Positions 60,481 through 64,000 of a DNA stretch of 64,000 nucleotides are shown in pieces. The translations under genes were made by a program, and so were the position numbers. Source of the stretch: Torreya grandis. Taxonomy: Eukaryota; Streptophyta; Pinopsida; Cupressales; Taxaceae. The stretch spans positions 2,307,001-2,371,000 of the forward strand of contig JARHVA010001190.1 in assembly GCA_037957365.1 (NCBI GenBank). The letters run 5' to 3'. Position 1 is the stretch's first letter. The number at the start of each line of letters is the position of its first letter. Under the pieces are notes generated by a model. That model made no database searches. It was not told where the DNA came from and saw only the letters and a program-made list of their open reading frames with translations.

Positions 60481-60633
60481 GCGGTACCTATGTTCACCTG
60501 TGAGTGATGAATTTTTACCCGCGAGCTCCTTTTGGGTCAAAACCCTATTCAAATTAACACAGCCCTGCTCAGAATAATTCAGTCCCCTCAACTGATCTCT
60601 GTCTGTCATCTCCTCCATGAACACCAAGGCTTT

Positions 60634-61240
60634 CTAGTTCTTAAGTTTATCAAAGATATATATCTTCCGCTTAAGAACATGCATTCCCCTCCTACATATG
60701 TGACCAAGTCTACAAAGCCACATCTCTGTAACAGAAGGTGAATCAGTAATATATGTAGATAGATAAAGGATACCTACTTTCTTACCACCGTCTAATTCAA
60801 GTGCATCCGCTGTGAGAGTTACTGTGCATCTCTCATCACCCAACTTTTCTGAAGAAATTAGACTGATCTCCAAGACTAGAACCTGAATGACCTTCTTCAA
60901 CACCTATGTGTTACCCATCTACAATTTCAGCTTCACTTCCCCTTTGCCATCAATCTGACAAGGCTCACCAACGCCTAAATAAATCTCTCCAAATTCTCCC
61001 TAGACATACTCTTGAAAAGATGTTGTATTTCAGGTTGCATGGAAAGAGGCAAAAGAATCTGTAAACCAAGATTCTACTTTCTCTAGAGCATCCTGTGCTA
61101 CATCACCTGCAACATCTACTTCTACACGTTGATCTTCTACTGACTAACAATCTTCCTTTACCTGCTCTTTCCTTCCATCAATCAGACCATTCGTGCTATT
61201 CAGTTTCTCCATTTGTAGCTTACTTTCTTTTGCCATTACT
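60634..61240 (-). pseudogene. Gag-start, protease and GAG-pre-integrase remnant of copia element 2
   Basis: A Gag start is visible near 61235 (MAKESKLQMEKLNS), and then most of Gag is deleted. The protease site near 61070 reads WFTDSFASFHA, with F in place of the G of DSGA. The open frame 60903-60634 carries ERCTVTLTADAL and MWLCRLGHI of the GAG-pre-integrase region. Confidence 0.75.
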
Positions 61241-61332
61241 ATACTCCCACTCAATCAAAAACCCCTGTGAGTAACTTGTAATCAACAAACACTAACCAGA
61301 TCTGAACCACCTATTAGTCAACCCAACCAAAA

Positions 61333-61344
61333 ACTTTGATACCA
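61333..61344 (-). promoter_or_regulatory. Primer-binding site of copia element 2 (variant)
   Basis: TGGTATCAAAGT, two bases after the 5' LTR. Two mismatches to the initiator tRNA-Met complement, both G-to-A or C-to-T. Confidence 0.8.
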
Positions 61345-61346
61345 CT

Positions 61347-62324
61347 TGTCAGGATCCTACTCCACCAATAAGAGTATATATGATTACCTCTTGTATTAGC
61401 AACTAAACACAAAATTTAACCAGAATGATAACTAGAAATATGAAACAACACAGGATATGAGAGACAATACACAACTTTATTAATAATCACTCAGAAGAAA
61501 ATACAATAAAGAAGATGCCACTTCTTCTTCCACCTCTAAGGCTTGCCACACCTCAAGGAATTCTTCCCTTTCTCTCTTACGGTCCCAACACACAACTCAA
61601 ATACAGAGTTGGTGTTCACCTCCACCAGTCAGTAACAACGCTTCCAGTACACCAAGTACACAACCATACTCTAAGTAGATCTCCCTTTCCTTGCTGCCAC
61701 CTCCAAATCAACAGACCTTACTTACCCTGTAGATATCTCTAATCCCTGAAGAACCCTTATCTTTGCCTCACCAAGTCCTTATGATTCTTCAACCAGTACC
61801 CTAGTGGATCTTCTACCAGAACTTGCACACCTAAACTCTCCAAGATCATACACACTCAGCACCCCTTTGGAACTAGGAGGAACACACCATGCTCTCTTCT
61901 CTCTAAAGGAGCTAATTTCTACTCTCTTACTCTCTAGCACACTTTTACAATACAGCCCATGAGTCTATTATATAGATCTCATGCATACAATAATTAGACT
62001 TTCTTAATTACAATAATTAGACATGCAACTCCAAGACTATAATTAGCCTTTAACATGCAAACTGACAGTCCAAAAATAGACCTATCCAGAACCCGCATGC
62101 AAACTGCATGCACACACAGGTTGCCAATGTCAGCTCCTTCCTGACCGATGTCGGCCGACTCATAACCGACGTCGGCTACTTCTGCATTGTAATATGACCG
62201 ACGTCAGTTGATCAGACCGACGTCGGTTGCCCGGCAACTCGTTCTGCAACTCAGCGATCCTCCGAAACCTCAACAACCTCCTCCATGTCTGCATCAGTGA
62301 AGCTTTTAGCTCCACAACCTAACA
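61347..62324 (-). repeat. 5' LTR of copia element 2
   Basis: 978 bp. Its palindromes (62140-62240) keep more intact CGACGTCGG cores than the 3' LTR. Confidence 0.93.
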
Positions 62325-64000
62325 AATAATATATCAAAGATGCCCATAGAAGGTATAACTGAAAAGGTAGTAACCATATGTTTGGGACTAACCTATAAAG
62401 ATAAGTCAATCCCACCAATAAGCTTATGGAAGGTCCCATTAAATGCTCTATTTGATATAGTAAAAGGATAAAAATCATGATGAATATAACCCAAGTTTGT
62501 AAGTAATGTTATGGTACAAATTTTCTCACTTGCACCATTTTCAATCATAACACTACATATAGAGTGTTTATCAAGGTATTCTTGAATGAATAAAGAATGA
62601 AGATCAAAGTCATCATCCTTAATCTTATTGTCATCGAAATAAATAAAAGGTCTCTAAACCATATGAGGTATATGTTGTTTATAAGTACCAATAATCTCAT
62701 CTAATAGGTTCCCATAATGTGATGGTGTAGGATGTGCAATATATTCCATTTGCACTTCTGGTTCCTTCTTAGAATGGTCTTGTAAAGGATTATTAAATAT
62801 TTTATGTTTGTGGTGATCACCAGGTTGTGAACCTGATTCTTTTAGAGGATCATCAAATGTAATCTTTTGGTCATCAATACAATCTTGGATCTTATGCTTC
62901 AAGGTAAAATATTTATTTGGAGAATGTCCTAGTCCTTGGTGATAATAATAATAATAAGCATTCAAACCATATCTTTTGGGTAGATGTCTACTTATATCAA
63001 TCTTAATAAGATGAGGGAAAGATATAAGTTGACACTCTATTAATCGTGAGAGTAATGAGGTGTGAGACTCAGGTAAGTGTGTAAATTGTGTCTTTGGTGC
63101 ATTAAATAGGACACATCATTTAGGTTTCTATGAAAATGCATTAACTGTGGTGGTTGTTTCCCTTTTAGGTTCAGGAGGTTTTACATTATAACCTGGTTTG
63201 ATTGTGAATTTGGTACTAGATGTAGATATAACTGGCGTGTTTGCTACTAATTGAGTTTATTTAATGAAATAAGCTTTATTTAATGGTCTTATACAACATG
63301 GTGTATGTCATCAAAATATTTTAACTTATTGAAAACAATGGGCTCATGTAAAGGAGAAAGCAAACTTTGCTTGAGTATGTCTTACAATTCCTTATCTAAC
63401 ATAGGATTGGTCATTTTAGCTAGCATTATCTTGTACCTGAAGACATTCATTGATAGGTTCATTTATTCCTTGTTTAATTTTGGCAATTTGAGTATAGGTA
63501 ATATTTTTAAAAATATTAATAGAAACGTGTGCTAAAAAGTGATCTACAAGAGGTTTGAATGCTTTCATGGATTGGAGAGGTAAATCGTAGAACCACCTCA
63601 ATGCATAGTCCTTTGGGCTTTTTGGAAATAATTTGATCAAAATATTATTATTAGAAGCATAGTCAAGGCATGTCGCATAAAAGGTTCAAAGATGTTGTTC
63701 AAGATCAACCTTTCCATCATAAATGTGAACTTAGGTGCAATAAAACTAGTTGGCAAAGGGTGCAAAGATATATCAAGTGAAAGAGTGTTATGCAACACCT
63801 CTTAAGAATCAATGGAATGAGGATACTTTAAAGCATTCTACTTAATGTTTGTAACCTTATCATCCAAGGTATTTTTAACTTGAAGGAGTGTTTGAACTAT
63901 GGACCCATTGGGATTTAGATTAACAAGTTGAGTAGTCACCAAAGGGGATGTAAAGATGATTTGAGTAGTAATGGGCATTAAAACTAGTTTTTGAGTTGAA
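62325..64000 (-). mobile_element. Element C, protease and Gag region, continuing past the window
   Basis: Resumes after the copia insertion. Minus-strand traces in order: Gag core near 63640-63416 (LRWFYDLPLQSMKAF), zinc-knuckle-like YHQGLGHSPNKYFTLKHKIQ (62965-62900), protease VMIENGASEKIC (near 62560) and RAFNGT...GGIDLSL (near 62440-62400). After removal of the insertion the last joins the PWIH block at 58210. This is the order known from Tat/Ogre elements. In the knuckle several cysteines are replaced and the protease D is E, as in element A. The 5' LTR should lie beyond 64000. Confidence 0.82.

Larger units (their letters stand above)
58233..62324 (-). mobile_element. Copia element 2: internally deleted copia element nested in C
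   Basis: LTRs of 979 and 978 bp (about 94% identical by eye) flank 2.13 kb, with a perfect AATAA duplication. Element A near 30690-30720 shows the uninterrupted site (cccaataatatat), which proves the insertion. LTR ends, primer site, polypurine tract and coding traces make it a sister subfamily of copia element 1, but more decayed: most of Gag is gone, protease and GAG-pre-integrase are broken, and a reverse-transcriptase fragment remains. Confidence 0.93.

Noticed and set aside
1..64000. tRNA, rRNA, CRISPR arrays or bacterial-type operons
   Set aside because: None seen. The only tRNA-like sequences are the SINE and the primer-binding sites. The regular repeats are LTRs, tandem units and hairpins, without the equal spacers of a CRISPR array.

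Overview
The window looks like nuclear DNA of a seed plant. It is AT-rich and gene-poor, has one intron-split plant-type gene, and is packed with LTR retrotransposons nested inside each other. Their size, decay and nesting would suit a large genome such as a conifer or other gymnosperm, but nothing here fixes the species.

Region by region. 1-5.1 kb: low-repeat sequence with no gene I can support, apart from a MITE-like element and one weak terminal-exon candidate. 5.09-10.63 kb: a non-autonomous LTR element (LARD-like) on the minus strand, with about 1-kb LTRs, an initiator-Met primer site and a decayed reading frame of unknown family. 11.3-11.6 kb: a lone LTR with a primer site. 15.1-18.6 kb: the only recognisable host gene, on the minus strand. 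Its first exon encodes a double-stranded-RNA-binding domain of the plant DRB type, and a phase-compatible 435-bp exon lies 2.76 kb downstream. 19.5-25.6 kb: a complex repeat of forward and inverted blocks with at least seven short hairpins of one family. It has been hit by a tRNA-derived SINE with an 18-bp target duplication and by a 175-bp poly-A-tailed insertion with a 16-bp duplication.

25.6-64 kb is a retrotransposon graveyard. Four elements (A, B, C, D) belong to one Ty3/gypsy group resembling the Tat/Ogre lineage. The Gag and protease seen in A and C match that lineage, no reverse transcriptase or integrase is visible, and a long 3' non-coding part carries tandem repeats. A is complete (26.95-34.31 kb). 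D is split by a decayed full-domain chromovirus E (37.27-42.76 kb, TSD TGCCC). B follows D and is cut off near 48.1 kb. C starts at 54.24 kb and runs off the window. Two internally deleted Ty1/copia elements of one family are inserted at 48.77-53.40 kb (TSD AAGGT) and 58.23-62.32 kb (TSD AATAA, inside C).

All eight LTR elements that can be oriented from internal signals run on the minus strand, like the DRB gene; only the lone LTR at 11.3 kb runs forward. No tRNA, rRNA, CRISPR or bacterial-type gene is visible. Apart from the DRB exons, every coding trace is a decayed transposon frame or an unassigned remnant.
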